From: Sisyra terminalis
Lineage: Eukaryota; Arthropoda; Insecta; Neuroptera; Sisyridae
Assembly (NCBI GenBank): GCA_958496175.1
Contig: OY292275.1
Location: forward strand, 48,685,701-48,749,700
DNA: 64,000 nucleotides
Direction: 5' to 3'
A program made the translations under genes and the position numbers. Below the pieces are notes generated by a model. It was not told the DNA's origin and did not search any database. It saw nothing but the letters and a program-made list of their open reading frames with translations. Position 1 is the stretch's first letter. Each line of letters starts with the position of its first letter. Shown here one piece after another: positions 23,130 through 37,749 of this stretch.

Positions 23130-23740
23130 TTCTTTAGTTTTTCAGACCAGTCCTTGTCTCGCCGGACAGTAGCGGTTGTCACCCGTAAATGTGACCCCTT
23201 TCAGCAGCTACTTATTGTCGAAACCCCCGATATTTACCCCAAATTGGCTGGAACATGACGGTCGTTAAAAGAGAAATTATCATAAAAACATCGTCCGAGC
23301 CGACATAATTGGAAGAAATATGTAAAAATCAAGCAATTATAAATATTCCTTTTGTGGTAGTGACAAAAAGTGTTTGGTTGTGCGGACATATTTATTATTA
23401 GTGGACAACTAATAGGTCATTTACAATCCTGTTTTTATCTGTTGTTGAAATTTTGTCGTTTTATCGGCAATACGACGTTCAATAATGAGGAACGTTTCAC
23501 GTCCAAATGTGACAAGCATATCACAGCCGGCCGGCTGACCAGTGGTCAACCAACACCAGGCTCTGCACCCTCAGCACCTGTCTGGTTCGCCTCGGCTTTC
23601 TGCACGCGTACGCTAATCCCACTAAATTGCCTATTTTCTCTGGAACGACGACGTTGCAAAATCCCGGAGTGACATGGGTCACTGTGAAACTTGAGCGGAA
23701 AAATCGACATGTCTCCATTTCGACGTTTCCAACGAAATCA
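23130..23740. promoter_or_regulatory. GC-richer noncoding island 5 kb upstream of apterous
   Basis: Contains CAGCCGGCCGGCTG (a palindrome at about 23525), CACGCGTACGC, AACGACGACGTTG and TGACATGGGTCACTGTG. Short frames cross it on both strands without recognisable proteins. Composition and position make it a candidate upstream regulatory element. Confidence 0.25.
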
Positions 23741-26551
23741 ACTTTCCAGTAGCTTTATTGAATTCCCAACCAAATATTTCCCTCCACCAAAAATCAACCA
23801 TAAATTATCTCTATTATACTAATTGAGATTTACAGAAGAGTGTTAGAAATTTACAAACAGTCGATCAGCGTGACTAATACGGCCGTATTGAAAAATAGAT
23901 TTTCGAGACGGGTTATTTAGCGACACTCGGTACAATGTTTGACAGGCGTTAATAATAGGATGTTTCAAATTGTCGATAGTTGTTAAGTTCATTATGGGCA
24001 AGGTGGGTTTGGTTTTTAAATGGACAATGATTTATTTTTCTTTAACATCTAAAACGTTCCAACTCGGAATTTGCCTTGTCATATTAGCAGCCTTTGTGGC
24101 CTTACATTTGATTGAACCACGCGTTGACTCACTAATTTTCCACGAAAAAGAATCCAGCAACGGTGGCACATTTCCATTTGAGGCAAATGGATATAGCCTG
24201 CGGCCGGAAATTTGAACAAATAAATATTGTAAAAAAATAAATATGTATTATTACTAATGACGATATTCGGGAATGGTTTTGTTTCTTTTTTGTTCCAAGT
24301 AAAGAATTTAAAATTTCCCTCATCAAATTGTAGGTTTTAAATCCGTATCCACTTAAAACTACTGCAAATACATTTTCTTTTGTCCATCTTATTTTTTTTT
24401 TTAAAGATATGGTTTGCTCTCACGCTATTATTACTTAATCAATAAATAATGACTAATTTAATTGAAGTATTTCAAGATTATCTTTTGATGTCAGTAGAAA
24501 TATTTGTTTTTAATTAAGTAATTAATTTGTATATCCTAAAAACCTACCCTTAAGGTCTTAAACGATCTGAATTTTTCCTATATGCTTCGCCATGTATTTT
24601 TTAAAAAAACGGTTATCAAGTTGTTTTCCAAATTTCTGTTCCTTAGCCTAAATTCTTTTTACGTTTATAATTTTTATTTCCATAATCTAATCTGAAAAAT
24701 TATTAAAAAAATTAAACTTGAACTAAACCAAACCGAAAATATTTTTCAATCTACGCACTCAAAAATGATTATCATGTATCAATTTTTTCAAAGGTAGATT
24801 CATGAAATTAGTAAAAATTATCCTTTTTCTAAGCGAAATTATAAATTCGTCACTAAGCACAAATTGTTTACATCCCAAACGGATGGGGTAAGTACGAGGA
24901 TCTTAAAATTTACAATTGAATAAGAAAACTAAATAAATAGCACAGAAATTACCTTATAATCGGTCTTCTCTATGTATATTAGACCATAATAAGAAAATAA
25001 AAAAAATATATATTTTTGAATATTTTTTTAAGCAGATGTAACTTAAAAGGTTTATTTATATATTGGTTTATCATCCAACACCAATTTAAAAGTACTTCTA
25101 TGGCATTAAGTTTTGGCTATATTAGTATGAGATCCCATAAAAATATTTTTTAACCACTAAGCTGTATCTATTCAGCAAGAAATTGTTAATAACTGAAACC
25201 GATTTAAGCTTTGGTGGCTCTAATTGCGACTTCCCAACTAAGATTTTTAGTTAAGCTATGATTTTTGGAATATACAATAACCATAATTATATACATCCCA
25301 CTTTCCTTCAACGGGACGTAATAAGTTATGTTTTGTGACGTTATCACTTAAGGCCTAAAATAAAATTCAATATACAAGGATTACAATAAAACTTTGTTGT
25401 TTTCATCAAGATCTAAGTATTGCTGATAACGACACTCTAAAATGAATAGATTTTTCAAAAATATAATTAAAAAAATCGGTTTTTATAAACACCAACGTTA
25501 CTGTGTTCACATTTTCGCAATTGCTGCATTGAAAAGTTGCGAAGTAAAAGTAACTACAAGACAGTACTGGTAGATTAATTGCAACTGTTTTTATTTTTGA
25601 GGTAAATCGCGTCTTGCTTCTCTATCTTACCCCTTCTTTTCCATAAGTATCAAGAGTTAAAGGAAAATTGGAAAGGGCTAAGGAAAAATGGAGAAGAAGG
25701 ATTGGAATATTAGATCTGTTAAAAAGAAGAATGGATCGTGTGTACAACCTTTAATCGCAAATAGACAAAAAAGTGAAATATAATAGCGATCATCGACAAT
25801 CATTGCCTATTGGTGGCAGAGTAGTCAAGATGGCAACTTCAAAAAGCTTGTAGGTGCTCCATATATCGTGTTCAATACTAGAATTGATTAAATTTTCAAT
25901 TTAATTCGATATACGGTTTTTTATGAACCTTAGAGTTGCTAAAAACCTTAATTGATATAAAGCGACGATAAATAACAAAAAGAAATTAATATATATATAC
26001 AAATCAATATAGATACATAGATATTTTATTTCACTTTTACCCATTTTATTTTGAATTTGTATAATTAATCATTAACTCATATTCATTGGATATTTTTTCT
26101 TTGTTTGCTAACTATACAACGATACCTTCAAGGGTCGAATCTATAGCACTTACGTATTTTAAAGCGACTACCTTGGCTATTCCACCACCAATAGAGGCTA
26201 ATGAATATAACAGCTAAAAATTATAAGAATAAATATAATTAGGTATTGTTTTTGAATTTGTTTTAAGTATTTTTATTTTGCTATATAAATTAATATTTAT
26301 GCAAAGAATAAATGCAAATTAGTTTCTTATTAAAATCGAACGGTATTAGACGTTAGCTTCTTAATAACCAACCTAGGTATCTGAGTTACAGATTTAGATT
26401 TGCATTCGTTACTTAATTACAGCTTTATATAGAGACCTACATGAATTTATAAACTCATTTCGGTATATGATGCGTATCTATACTTTAGTCAAAAAAATTT
26501 AATAATTTAACATGTACATAATTGAACTAAAAACAAATACTTAACATTTTT
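23741..26551. other. AT-rich noncoding stretch before the LINE fragment
   Basis: Nothing recognised apart from chance frames. A short plain segment at 25610..25760 is A/G-rich. Confidence 0.55.
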
Positions 26552-27420
26552 ATGATTCTAGATATAATGAATCTACAAATTTACGTGAGCTTTCAAGCTT
26601 CAATGTTATTGGGTCCAACTATTTTCAATCTCTACGTTGCGGACTTTCCGTTACTAGACTACTGTATAACCTCAATGTATGCGGATGACATTATCATTAT
26701 CAACCTGGACAATGATCATCAAAGGGCCGTTCAGAAAACCCAGCAGTCTATCAATCACCTATCTTCCTGGTTCAGTAGATGGAAAATTCTTATAAGTCCA
26801 TCTAAAAGCGTCGCCATAATTTTCTCTCTAAGACGTTTCTCCAACCAACTGGAGCCTATCGTGCTGGATTACATGGAAATTCCGTGGAGTGAGAAAAAAA
26901 CGCCTGTTAAATATCTGGGCATACTGCTGGAGTCGAAATTAACCTGGCAAAGCCACATTTCAAGTAAAATCAGAGAAGCCAACACTCGACTCATCCAACT
27001 ATACCCACTTATCGATAGAAGGGCTCGTCTAAGTATGGAATGTTCAATGATGATATACAAATCAGTTATTAGACCACTTCTCACATACTCTTGCGCAGTC
27101 TGGCTTCCATCCTCAAATAAAAATCACAATGACCTACAGGTGTTCCAAAATAGTCTTGAGAATCATCACTAAAGCTCCATGGTATATGAAAAACAATCAA
27201 ATTCATTACGAAATTAACGTCCCATGCATAAAAGACTTTCTAATCGAACTCACAAGGAATTTCCTTAACGGCCTAGAAAATTGTCCTAGTGCAGTAGAAC
27301 TAGGCTTGGGAGAAACTATAAACCAAAGAAGGCTGAAGCAGAAAATCCCTCAGGAGCTCCAAGAAGTAGCAGTTGCTTGACCAAAAAATTAAGAACAATC
27401 AACAAATAAAAAAATAAAAA
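26552..27420 (+). mobile_element. 5'-truncated jockey-type LINE (reverse transcriptase C-terminal part)
   Basis: Translation from 26552 gives the C-terminal half of a non-LTR reverse transcriptase. A degraded GxPQGS..LGPTxFNLYVADFP region (read here as LLGPTIFNLYVADFP) is followed by the catalytic YADD box, then KYLGILLESKLTWQSH and a PLLTYSCAVW segment. All are typical of jockey-clade elements. The frame breaks near 27150: the downstream ITKAPWYM segment continues in another frame (about 27152..27377), so at least one indel has inactivated it. The element lacks the endonuclease and the first half of the RT, so it is 5' truncated. The 3' end is an A-rich stretch around 27400..27420. It lies about 1.1 kb upstream of apterous exon 1. 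It is a fossil, not a functional gene. Confidence 0.85.
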
Positions 27421-27849
27421 AGGCAAAGGAATGAAGTTTGACTCCTCCAGCTACTTAAACGCCGATAATAATCAATTGCTTGCTATCGCCACTATGATAT
27501 AGCGACACATCGCTGAACTGGTGCAAATTACACAATAGTCCACCAAAAAAAAAGCTCCAATGTTGACGGGTTCAAAATATAATTTAGAGTTTTTAAAAAT
27601 TGCATTACTATTCCCTGATCGATTTTAATATACTATCAACTTATGAACGTGAAAAGTTCCAAACCGATCTAAGTTCTTAATTGGTGTTCAATTCACAATT
27701 TAGAATTGATTTTGTGGCCGATGCAAATTGTACAAGTGGTATGTTATTATAGGTAGAGGTACCTATGCGAGCTGTGAGTAATATGTATGTGTATAGTTCG
27801 GTTGTTTAGTCAAGAAGTGTGTTTATGGTGTTTGTACGTAGGCATTTGT

Positions 27850-28075
27850 AAAAGTAACGCCTGGAAAAGTTTCAACGCCGTCCCCTTTACGCGGGATTGG
27901 GGCCGCTTCACACACGGTCCCCACTCTGGCGCCGAGGTCCACGTGCTGCCGCTTTGCGCAAGCTTCGTCGCTCAAACCCAACGACACGTCCAGTTGATGT
28001 TTGGAGTGCGCACATGCAACAACAGTTTTATGTCATGCGCGTCTTTTAAACAACAATAGTTTTCCCATACTGTTA
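27850..28075. promoter_or_regulatory. GC-rich island 0.5 kb upstream of apterous exon 1
   Basis: A sharp GC and CpG enrichment in an AT-rich region, with a CACGTG E-box near 27939 and several GCGC/GGCGCC words. It sits about 470 bases upstream of the start codon, so a proximal promoter or enhancer is the natural reading. An open frame of about 90 codons crosses it but shows no recognisable protein, and CpG-rich DNA tends to lack stop codons by chance. Confidence 0.35.
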
Positions 28076-28406
28076 CAATATTTGGTTAAGTGTCAATTTG
28101 TGTCTCAATATAAATTGTTTACTTTGGCAATTTAAACATTGTAGTAACCCTATCAGATACTCAGATTTGGGCAAACCGTTAAATTGATTTGATTGTAACC
28201 GATTCAAAAATGAACTTCTAGAAGTAACTTAGTGTTTTGGTTTTCTTTTTTTTTTTGGAATAGAAATAGTGGAGTGTTTGAATGGTGGTTGCACGTGGAA
28301 AATTCTGTGTTTTTGTGGTTTGAAAAACAGGATTAGACGTAGAAAATTGGAGTTTTGTTGGGTTGTTGTGTGGATGAAAAGTTGAGGTTGTCGGGATTTT
28401 TAATGA

Positions 28407-28544
28407 ACGTGTTGGGAGTTCTCGGGAACTCTTTGGGATCGGTTTTGGGACTTCAGTGATTTACGAATTGTTGCGGTGTCGTCTATCGCAGTGTCCACCA
28501 GGAGTTACTCCACGGGCGGGCTTCTGTCGCGTTCCGACCCGCAG
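28407..28544 (+). promoter_or_regulatory. ap: apterous 5' leader (probable)
   Basis: These bases before the start codon are clearly GC-richer than the flanks. They are in frame with the coding exon back to a TGA at 28404..28406 but contain no ATG, as expected of a 5' UTR. An initiator-like TCAGTG lies at about 28453. No convincing TATA box or downstream promoter element was found, so the transcription start is not placed. More leader exons further upstream cannot be excluded. Confidence 0.4.
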
Positions 28545-28592
28545 ATGGGAGTTTATGAAGAACGGGCCTTGCAGACACACGGAATGCATTGG
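28545..28592 (+). CDS. ap: apterous, coding exon 1 (start codon to first intron)
   Basis: This short first coding exon encodes 16 residues, MGVYEERALQTHGMHW, followed directly by a GT donor (TGG|GTATGC) in phase 0. It is called by recognition: insect Apterous proteins begin MGV..EER and have M-H-W-Q-Q shortly afterwards. The exon at 61331 opens in the same phase with Gln-Gln and then the R-Y-L-G-P block, so splicing restores the expected order. The ATG at 28545 is the first in a frame that is open back to a TGA at 28404. No other in-frame ATG lies between, so this start is the only one available. The base at -3 is C, which is not an ideal context, and +4 is G. The surrounding ~150 bases are GC-richer than the region, as expected for a 5' leader. 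The splice is inferred; no transcript was seen. Confidence 0.8.
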
Positions 28593-29580
28593 GTATGCGA
28601 ACGATTTTTATAAACCACAATGATCGAAACTATTGTCGGGTCCCAAAAATGAATGGTTAGAGTCCAAATTTTTGCTAGATAATGGAAAAGTTAGGCAGTG
28701 CAGTGCTAGTTCTTGAACTTGGTAGCTTAACTACTTATGTTGGTAGTATGAATTCAGATAACTTATCTGCAGAAGAAGGAACTTTTCAATTCACTTTTTT
28801 TGGTTTTCGGAAAAACAACTTGTTGAAAATGCAGTTCCATTATTTAGACAAAAAGCTACTGGAAAAAATTATCTGATATCGAAATTTTGGAATCAATAAT
28901 TAGTAAAGCTTTTGAACTCCAAGAATTCAAAATAGTTTATCTTCATAAGTTTGATATTTCAAATTTAAATTTGAAGTATTTACCTCAAGGAAAAACTTTT
29001 CAGCTCATTTTTTTTCTTGATAATCAAGAATACTTAAATTTCAATTCCAAATCATGATAATTAAAGTAAAATTTTTTTTGAAATTTAAGAAACTTATAAA
29101 GTTTCATTCTGGATACCAGCTTGTTTTGACCATTTTATGATACAAAATATCAATTTTTTCTTTCAATGAACGGGGTAACTTACAAATTTTGAAATTGATT
29201 TGTTTCTACAAAAAAGGTCCCTGATTTTTATGATTTACCCAAAAAATACCGTATTTACTTCCACAAATTAAGTTTTCGGTGAAATTTTGGTGCAAGTTTG
29301 AATAAAGTAAATTTATCATACCTCATAGTCCTCATTTATCATTCATCCTTATATCTGAGGACTTTTTTAAAGATTGGTGTATGATTCAGTATATTTTGAT
29401 ATTGTTGTGAGCCTTTTGTTATTTTTTTTTTCAAAAAAATATCTTAATTACAAATTCCATTTTCTATAGATTCTTGTTTGTCTTAAGATTACAGAATTGG
29501 ATTTTCAATTTGATTTTCTAATTTGGAAAGAATTTGCCTTTCAAACTACCAATGTAATTCTTAACAATTTTCATTTATTT

Positions 29581-29731
29581 TGAAGTTTGTCAATTGCAAA
29601 TAAATTATTAAAGTATTACTTAATTATCCATCGTTTTTATTTTCTTTTTGAGAGATTCATATTTTAGAATATAACAATTTTGGATTTTGAAGTTTGCCAA
29701 TTGCAAATAAAATAATGAATTATTACTTAAT

Positions 29732-29774
<43 letters not shown>

Positions 29775-29800
29775 AGAAATTCATATTTAAGAATACTTTT
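29581..29800. repeat. tandem duplication (107 bp) with an expanded 40-T tract
   Basis: The unit from TGAAGTTTG (29581) recurs at 29688 with the same order: CAATTGCAAATAAA, TATTACTTAATTAT, T-rich tract, TTTGAGA, TTCATATTTAGAATA. In the second unit the T-rich tract has become an uninterrupted run of about 40 T (29734..29773). It lies about 1 kb inside intron 1. Confidence 0.75.
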
Positions 29801-29999
29801 AAAGTTTTAAATTATGGTATGCTTGATTGCTTTTATTTAAAAAAATATCCCAAATTTGGTTTCAAAGTTACTTCGAAAACTACAAAAGTTAGTACTATAA
29901 CTGCTTTAGAACTATAAGTTCTACTGAAAAATTTCGGCTCAAACCATTCAATTTCGATTTGATAGTTTTGCTCAGAGATTTCGTTGGGATTTGTTGATT

Positions 30000-32900
30000 T
30001 TCTTATGAAGTTAGATATAAGTTATAAGTTTGGGTTTAAACATTAATAAGTGAAGTTAAATAGAGAATGGATATTGGAAACAGTACATTTTATTTGTTCT
30101 GTCATTGAAAAAAAGTTCTGATTTTTTTTGTACCTCAAAAATTGGTGTCAGGAGATTTGAGTTCTAATCCTGAAATGGGAGGCATTTTTAGTTTCAAAAT
30201 TGTAATTAAAATTGGAAAAATGTGCCAAAAATCCTAGACATCTACTATAAGTAAAATTGTTAGAACTTTGATGATAGGAAAAACTTTTCTTTTGTTCTAA
30301 ATATCAACGCAATTTTTTTTTATTTCTTAAAGAATTTTCTAAAATCGGCTTTTCTTGAAAAAAATGAGTACCAAAATGGTAGCTTATATTTTAATTCCCA
30401 TCCATACAAGATTCAAATACTTGATTTCTTCTATCTTTCTAAAAACAATTGCGAATTGCAATAACTGTTGTAGACCTTCAATTTTCTTCGTTTTTCCATA
30501 CACAAAAAAAGGCAAAATTGGTTACGAAAATTCAGAATCTAGCAGAAAAAGGCTTTTTCAATTTGCCTTATAGATACATGAGTTGATGCGGCACGATGCT
30601 ACCGACGGCTTGACCCAATTGCCATATACGTGCGCCACTGCAGGCTTGAACCGAAAATTAAAACTTACACAGCCTTTTTCAATCATAAGGCGTGTCTCTT
30701 AACGCCATAAAAATTATCTTTAATTAAAAATCACTTAATTGTCCGACTAACGATATCCCTTTTTTTTCTCGAACAACGCATATCCATATTTCCATCAAGT
30801 ACGTGCAGATAACCACTCTACTGTACCTCTATGGCTATAGTTTTACACATTCATTCATATCAACTTTTCACTACCCTCCTGGCTTTAGTTTGATCGCAAT
30901 TGAAACGGATATGCAATTAAAACAATTGTATTACGTTGTAGTTTCTGCTGATGAGTTCTCGTTTTCTTGTTTGTGTGACATTTTTTTCAATTTTGAAATT
31001 TGCTCATCGGAACGAAGGTAATTGTGGGTAATTGTACGGCTGGTGGAGGAAAGTTGAAACTACTTTAAAAGCTCTGATTTTTGATAAGATCTTGTAAAAG
31101 CTTTGCTTTTCGTTAAAATAAGAAAAACACGAATTTCTTTGATAGGAATTTTAAAAGTAGTTAAGAAACCAAAGAATAAGTGTAAGCCGCCAACAGTAAT
31201 TACTAATTGGTATGTCATTAATCAAAGTAGGCGTAGTTTTTTTTGTACTAAGCTATTATTTAATAGTAGGTAATGTCTTAATTGGTCTATTACTATTATT
31301 GGGGAAAACGTAAATGAATATTCTTTAGTTTTAATTTACTTTAGCACAATTGGTAACACTTTTATCAACTAAGCTCTTTTTCCAAAAAAATCGCAAAGCT
31401 TTTGTCGCCTTAAATTCATATATAATCTTTTGGCTTTTAAACAAATAATAAAATATGAATGTATACTTTTAACAATTTTATCTTCATGAGATTTTAGTCA
31501 CAAAATTTGCAAAAGAAAATTATGCGAAATGAAAATACCTTTTTCTTTTTTTGCATTTTCCTCGATCGAAAATTATCGGTTCATAGATTTTCTTTTGGAT
31601 TTTGATTTTATGTGTTCATTTAAAAAGTTTCTAATAAATTTCAAAAAGAATTCACTTTAATGCATACATTTTAAGGCCTAAAATCTTTTAAGAAAAAATG
31701 TGTTGGGATTTGTTTCAAGTAGATATACTTTAAATATAAAAGTATCATTTAATTATTAGTCATAACTCTTTTAAGTATTATCCAAAAAATTAAAATTTTA
31801 AGTTTACCTAAAAATTTTAAAATTTTACCTAAACGTCGATTCTTTAGAAAAGTTTTTGGGGCGCATTACTACCTATACACTATAATGAATTAATGAAGAT
31901 CGTTGATTGTTTGATCCTTATAACCAGTAGTATTTGTACTTCCCATGCAAGTATACATTTCATTGTTTTTGAAGTAGATCATAGCCAAAAAATGAGAACC
32001 TCTGATATCCCTTGCAGTGTTTAACTTAAGCTTGTAGTTAGATGTAGTTATTCATACCGAAAAATTAAAACAAAACCTTTAAATCTGTAGTCAATATAGA
32101 AATGTTTTATTCAGAATCATTTATAGTATGTAGACTAAAACAATGATTTTTTAATTGGAAACCGAAGGACTTCATGGAAAAATTCTTAGGGTTCTTAGAA
32201 GTAGCTACATTTACAGCCGGCATTTTCATATCTAGATAGTGATATTTATCTTACAGATAAAACTTTATCCCAAGGATAGAGAAAAGATGCGTATTTTCAC
32301 TGGAGAATAGTGATATGTGTAGGATAAACGTAGCGAATAAATTTTATACCAATCAATCCATGAAAGAAAATACGGAACCTTTGACGATTAAATAGGTTGG
32401 CAACTCTGCAGTAGAAAATATTACATAATGGATTCTGGATAGTTGAAAATGCATTCGAATTATCCAAACCTTCGAATCATAGGAAGTCTAAAAATTTGGA
32501 AAGTTGAATGTTTTTGAAAAGCCGTGTTGTAATTGTTCTTAACAAGCAATAAATCTAATGTAAGAATTTATAAATTAGTAGTAATATTATAACAAGTATA
32601 CAAAAATATACACAAAAAAAAAACATAAAAATACAAAATAAAACAACAAAACTGTAAAAAAATCAACAAATTCATGCAATCTCTAGTATACACCATAATA
32701 TGCATTCACCGTAGATGAATATTTGTGTTAATAACAAAAGGTTCAAATAGATCCATGGAATAGGGATTAAAGATGACTAAGTTGATTTTATATGGCTTGC
32801 CAAACTTCGTAAACCAAAACTTAGAATAAAATATGATTTATTTGCATTATTTTAATAGAAATTTCAAGGTACCAAAAAGAAAGGACAAGTTAACCAAATA

Positions 32901-35900
32901 TTCAGTCCGAAATAACCCTACTACGTTATAATGTAGGTAAATGATTCTAGAAATCTCTAATATTGAATAAATTGCTTTATAAATTGAGAAGTTTAGAAAC
33001 CGCTGGCCTATAATCAATGTTTAAAAGTTGACAACTGCTTTTATTATTACTAACTTCCGCCAAATTTATAATTCTGTTAATGTTTCTATTCAATCTACTA
33101 ACCAGAGATTATTTATTATTATCAACAGTGATGTTTATGTCCCCTTAAGGTTATGACATGTATTTTTTTCAAATAAACCATTTGAAAATTATAGTTACAG
33201 ATTTTCTTCTATAGTTCAACTAATAAAAATAGCCTTAAATTTATCTGTCCAATAAAAGCTTTTTTTCTAGGTACTTGATGAACCCTGTGTTTAGTTGATT
33301 ATCCAGAATTACATAGTTTTGCAAATTTTTGAATCAAATATTACTTAGATAGTTCTTTATTTCTTTTTTTCAATGTTACATAAAATGTTTTCAGAGTTTT
33401 CTTGAATTCTGACTTATATAAGCTTATTATATACCAAGAAGCTTTTCGTCCGTATCTGGTCTGCTATAAGCTAGTAATCGATTGTCTCTGTCAATGGTAA
33501 AAGTATTTCATTATTAATAGTTACCTCAGTTTTATAATTTTCTTACTTATATTTCACCGGTGAATAAGTACGGTTCAAATTTTTTGGATTTATTTCAAAA
33601 CCACTTTTCCGACTCATTTATGAAGTAATTACTGTGGACTTACTATTTTTGGGTTATCGTTTTTTTCTTTCTCGGTTTTATTGCCGCGTTGTTGAAAAAA
33701 TATTGTAATTACCTAATAAAATTAGAGTGTATTTGTCACTAATAATGAAATAAATATTTCTTATCTGTCAGTGTTTTTGAACCGTTTTGTTTATTCGAAG
33801 CTCAAGGGATTAGCGATCGTTGAACAAATTTCCTTAAAACGAAAAAAAATAATTGTAACACGTACCGATTACCACGTAGCAATGTTAAAGTACCTACAAA
33901 TTTTATCTATATTTTTTGGAAAATTAATGCAAAAATATGAGTTAAGGTGAAACGTTTTTTTTTTTTGGATTGGTGATTGTTATAAATTTGATCTGACGAT
34001 TCTATGACGGTCACATAAAGCATTGTGATTGTAAACGTCGATAATTTTTCGATAAGAAAAAAAAACCAAGGGAAAATTTTTTTGTTGAAATAATATTGTG
34101 AAGATAAAGCGTTTTATATGTTATGGATGTTTGAAAAAATGCATGCCTGATATGTGTGTAGAATAGTTGGAGATCGGTTTGCGTTGCTTTAGAACAATTA
34201 TTAATAAAAATATAAGACGATGTTGTGGGTCAATGCCTATCAAATAGGGCAGACGATTTAAGTTCGTAAACTTGCTCTCTAGTCCGACTTTATCAATCCG
34301 TTTTCTCTTTGAATCGAAAGATAGGGTATGACGACCGACGGCTTGCACATGCATAGTACACACATTTATACCACAAAACTACGTAAATCTCAAATTTTTA
34401 TCGTCTCATTCGGGTACCCTTACTTAATAATATCTTCCAACTGTTACAGAAGTCGCCAATTTTTTTCGTTTGTATTCCCAATGAGAAAAAAATCTATTGA
34501 AACTTTTTTATCTCTTGCATTTTATTTTTGTATTTTTCATGAAACTTTTTCAATGGAATATTATTATACTACATTTAACTGCAGGCCAAAGTGTAACTGT
34601 TAAGTGTATAATTGCTTTAATTATTCTCTGATTATAAATGAATTTTATTGTACGATATTTGTCGCAATGAATATTTTGACCTTTTCTACGTTTTTTTTTT
34701 AATTTCAAATCTTAGTCGAGGAAAATTCTATTTTAAACTATTTTTTTTTGGCTTTCTATTCCCTGCCTCTGTTAACTTAAATGAATTGCGACACTTTGGC
34801 GCTGAACTTGAAATGGTTTATTATTTAAGTTCTTTAAATTATAAGATATAATAATTGGTCAATTTAGTAATTATAAATATATATTTATTTATTCATGTGT
34901 ACATACCATACCTCGATAACATTATCTCCAGTTCAATTACTTATATAACAATTTAATTTTATTACTGATTTTTTTTCGTTCTTTAAATTTAATTTATATT
35001 TTTTACGCGGCCATTAGGAATTTCACTTAATTACGGAAATGATAAGATTAAAAGTAATTGTAATAAAGACGTTGAGAAAAACAATTTGGCTTAAGACTCT
35101 TCTGGAAAATTTAACAAAGTTTCAAAATTGAAATTCTCATGATAAATTATAAAAAGATCGAATTGGTCTTATAAAATGCACACATTTAGATATAAACTAT
35201 GGTCAGTTTAAAAGCTCTATATATAGAGGTAAGAAAACAAATATTTCACTTTAATGAAAAACGACCTGAAATTATAAACTGATATATAGGTAGATATCTA
35301 ATAACACTAAATATTAGAATATTATCAAGTTTTGATTTCATAGCAAGGATTCTAAAATTAAAATTTTTCGAAATTCGAATGGACTACTTATATACGAATA
35401 TTAACTTTAATTTTTCTAAAATTTTTGAAGTTTAAAGAAAGTAAATAGGGGTTTATTTCAAGATATTTTGGATTCCGAATAGACAAGACTTTTAACTACC
35501 ACCACTAGTTCAAATATCACATAAATCAAAAAATCACAAAAATCACATATTCTACTCAAACCAATTTTAACGTTAAGTTTTCTAATGTTGGCCAACATTT
35601 TTGGTCAGTACTTATGATTAATTGTTCTTTAATAATAATTCTTTTAATTTTGCCGTTCCAATTGTACTAATACCTCAAATATAAATACAAGATAAATACT
35701 TAAGTTCTCTTAAGGTTATCACCATATATAAGGTGGTTATCACCAACTATAAGGATTACTTAGGGAGCTTTAAATAGGTTGAGGCTTCACCTCTGGAGCC
35801 AATGTTTGAGTTTAGCTCCAGCTTCGGCTTTTATTTATTTAAGTTATAAAATAAGACACGATATGCCAATTTTTTTGAATAATGGACCCTTAACAAATTT

Positions 35901-37740
35901 TTGAAATCCCCTACCAACCCCCATAAAAATAATTTCAGTTAATGAAAAGAAAAATTTCTTTGTTTGTACATTTATTTTATGATTTTAAACATGTTTTACA
36001 GTACCTACATTGTTTATAAATAGTTTCCTAAAAATAACTTAATATTGAAAGATAAATATTATATCTTAGTTTTGATCATATAATTGATAACATACGTGGT
36101 TAGGTATGTGTTATTTAATTGTTGAGAATTGTTTCCAATCGACCCTCTAAATCATATTGACCCCTCAATAGTGTTAAACGACCCCAAGTGGCCTTTATAT
36201 AATACTTTGACAACCTTTGATATAGGATATTTATAAAAATAAAAAACATCACTTAAATGCAATTTTCTGTCATTGAAATTTGACTAAATATTTGAGATGA
36301 CAAAAAATATTTGTAAAGTATTCATTGTTCTGTTTTCGCTATAAATTTAGCTGGGATTAAAGCAAATATACATTTTTATACCCCAACTCCATCTTCAGTT
36401 TTGTTCCTATATCTAATTATTTTTGCTCCGATTTAAATGCCTCTAAAATTTTTAGACTGACTCTCAAATCCAGATTCTTACACATGAATAGTCTAAGCAC
36501 CCGAAATAAATGTAAATTTCCCAAAAAAACAACAGTGAGAAACGTCAATTATTGCTAAATTTAATAATGAATTCAATAATAAAGACATGTGGTATGTTTC
36601 CACGAATTAGGTTCCACGATTTTTTGGATGTCATTTCGGTCACTAAAACGGGTCGTGTGTGGTCACCTTTACCCTGTTGTAAAGATAACATAAGTTTTTA
36701 AATGAGCAAGAATATCAATAGTACCAATCTTAAAAAAATATTTCAAAAATAGTTGAGTTTAATTTTTTACAGTGCTCAAAAAACAATTTTTCTGATAATT
36801 ACAAATAAAATAAATTACTTAAAACTAGTTCACTGGTAAATAAAATTCAAATATTTTAACTACGTTCTGTATTTGTTTTTTCCAAAAAGAAACCAATTAT
36901 TAATCCTATTGACAACATTCTATAGGTATGTATTCTATCTATTGATAGATTCTAGCAGATGATAAATTTTCTTTTAAATTGAGACTTGGCAAAGACCTTA
37001 TGAAAAATAGCCCCTCAAACTCTAATCCTATAATTATAATTTTGGGTTTTTATATTTTTATTATAACGTTGATAATTTTGGACTAACAATTAGTGTTTTA
37101 TTGGCAATTACAATTTTAGTGGCAGTATATAAGTTTCACTTAAACTAGCACCTATACTTAGCATTAATTATGTTGAAATTACTTATAAGATTTGCTCTGT
37201 TATCATATTATAAATTTTTATGGAAAAAATAGTTTTTTTAGTTTGAAACCTACTATAACAAAGTAGTTACAGTACAAAGTATTTGGTTTGTATCGTAAAA
37301 TTAACAATGCCTAGATTGGGTGGGTTATTTTTGCAATTGTTTTTTTTTTGGTGTATTACTTAATAAAACGAGATAAATGTTATTTATTTTCTCGAGGCTA
37401 AAAATACTGAACTTACTTGGTTCAACGTGGAATATTTTTAGGATTTGAAATTAGTTAGTTTGTTATTAAAAAAAATGAGATATTGGTTTTTTGAATTTAT
37501 TTTCATGGCTCGGATAGTCCGTCGGAAAAGCTGACTCTAGCCCGCCAGTAGTACTAATAATAATAGTTCCTAAGTATGATAGTAATATGGTGGAATCCCG
37601 CACGACCGGGCGACACTTATTAGTGGAATATGCTTGATTTATATATTGTTTATGTAGCAATTTGTCATTTTCTTATGAATTATAGAGCACATTTTTGATG
37701 TTTAATGGCTTTAATGAATGGCACTTGTCCTACACTATTA
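30000..37740. other. intron 1, AT-rich segment without recognised elements
   Basis: Long AT-rich stretch of the first intron. Short frames show no protein similarity. A small GC-richer patch at about 30580..30660 and the block at 37500..37620 are the only visible changes in composition. Confidence 0.5.
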
Positions 37741-37749
37741 ATTATTATT

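Noticed and set aside
30150..30180. Possible tRNA T-loop (GAGTTCTAATCCTG)
   Set aside because: No acceptor stem, D-arm or anticodon arm can be folded around it.
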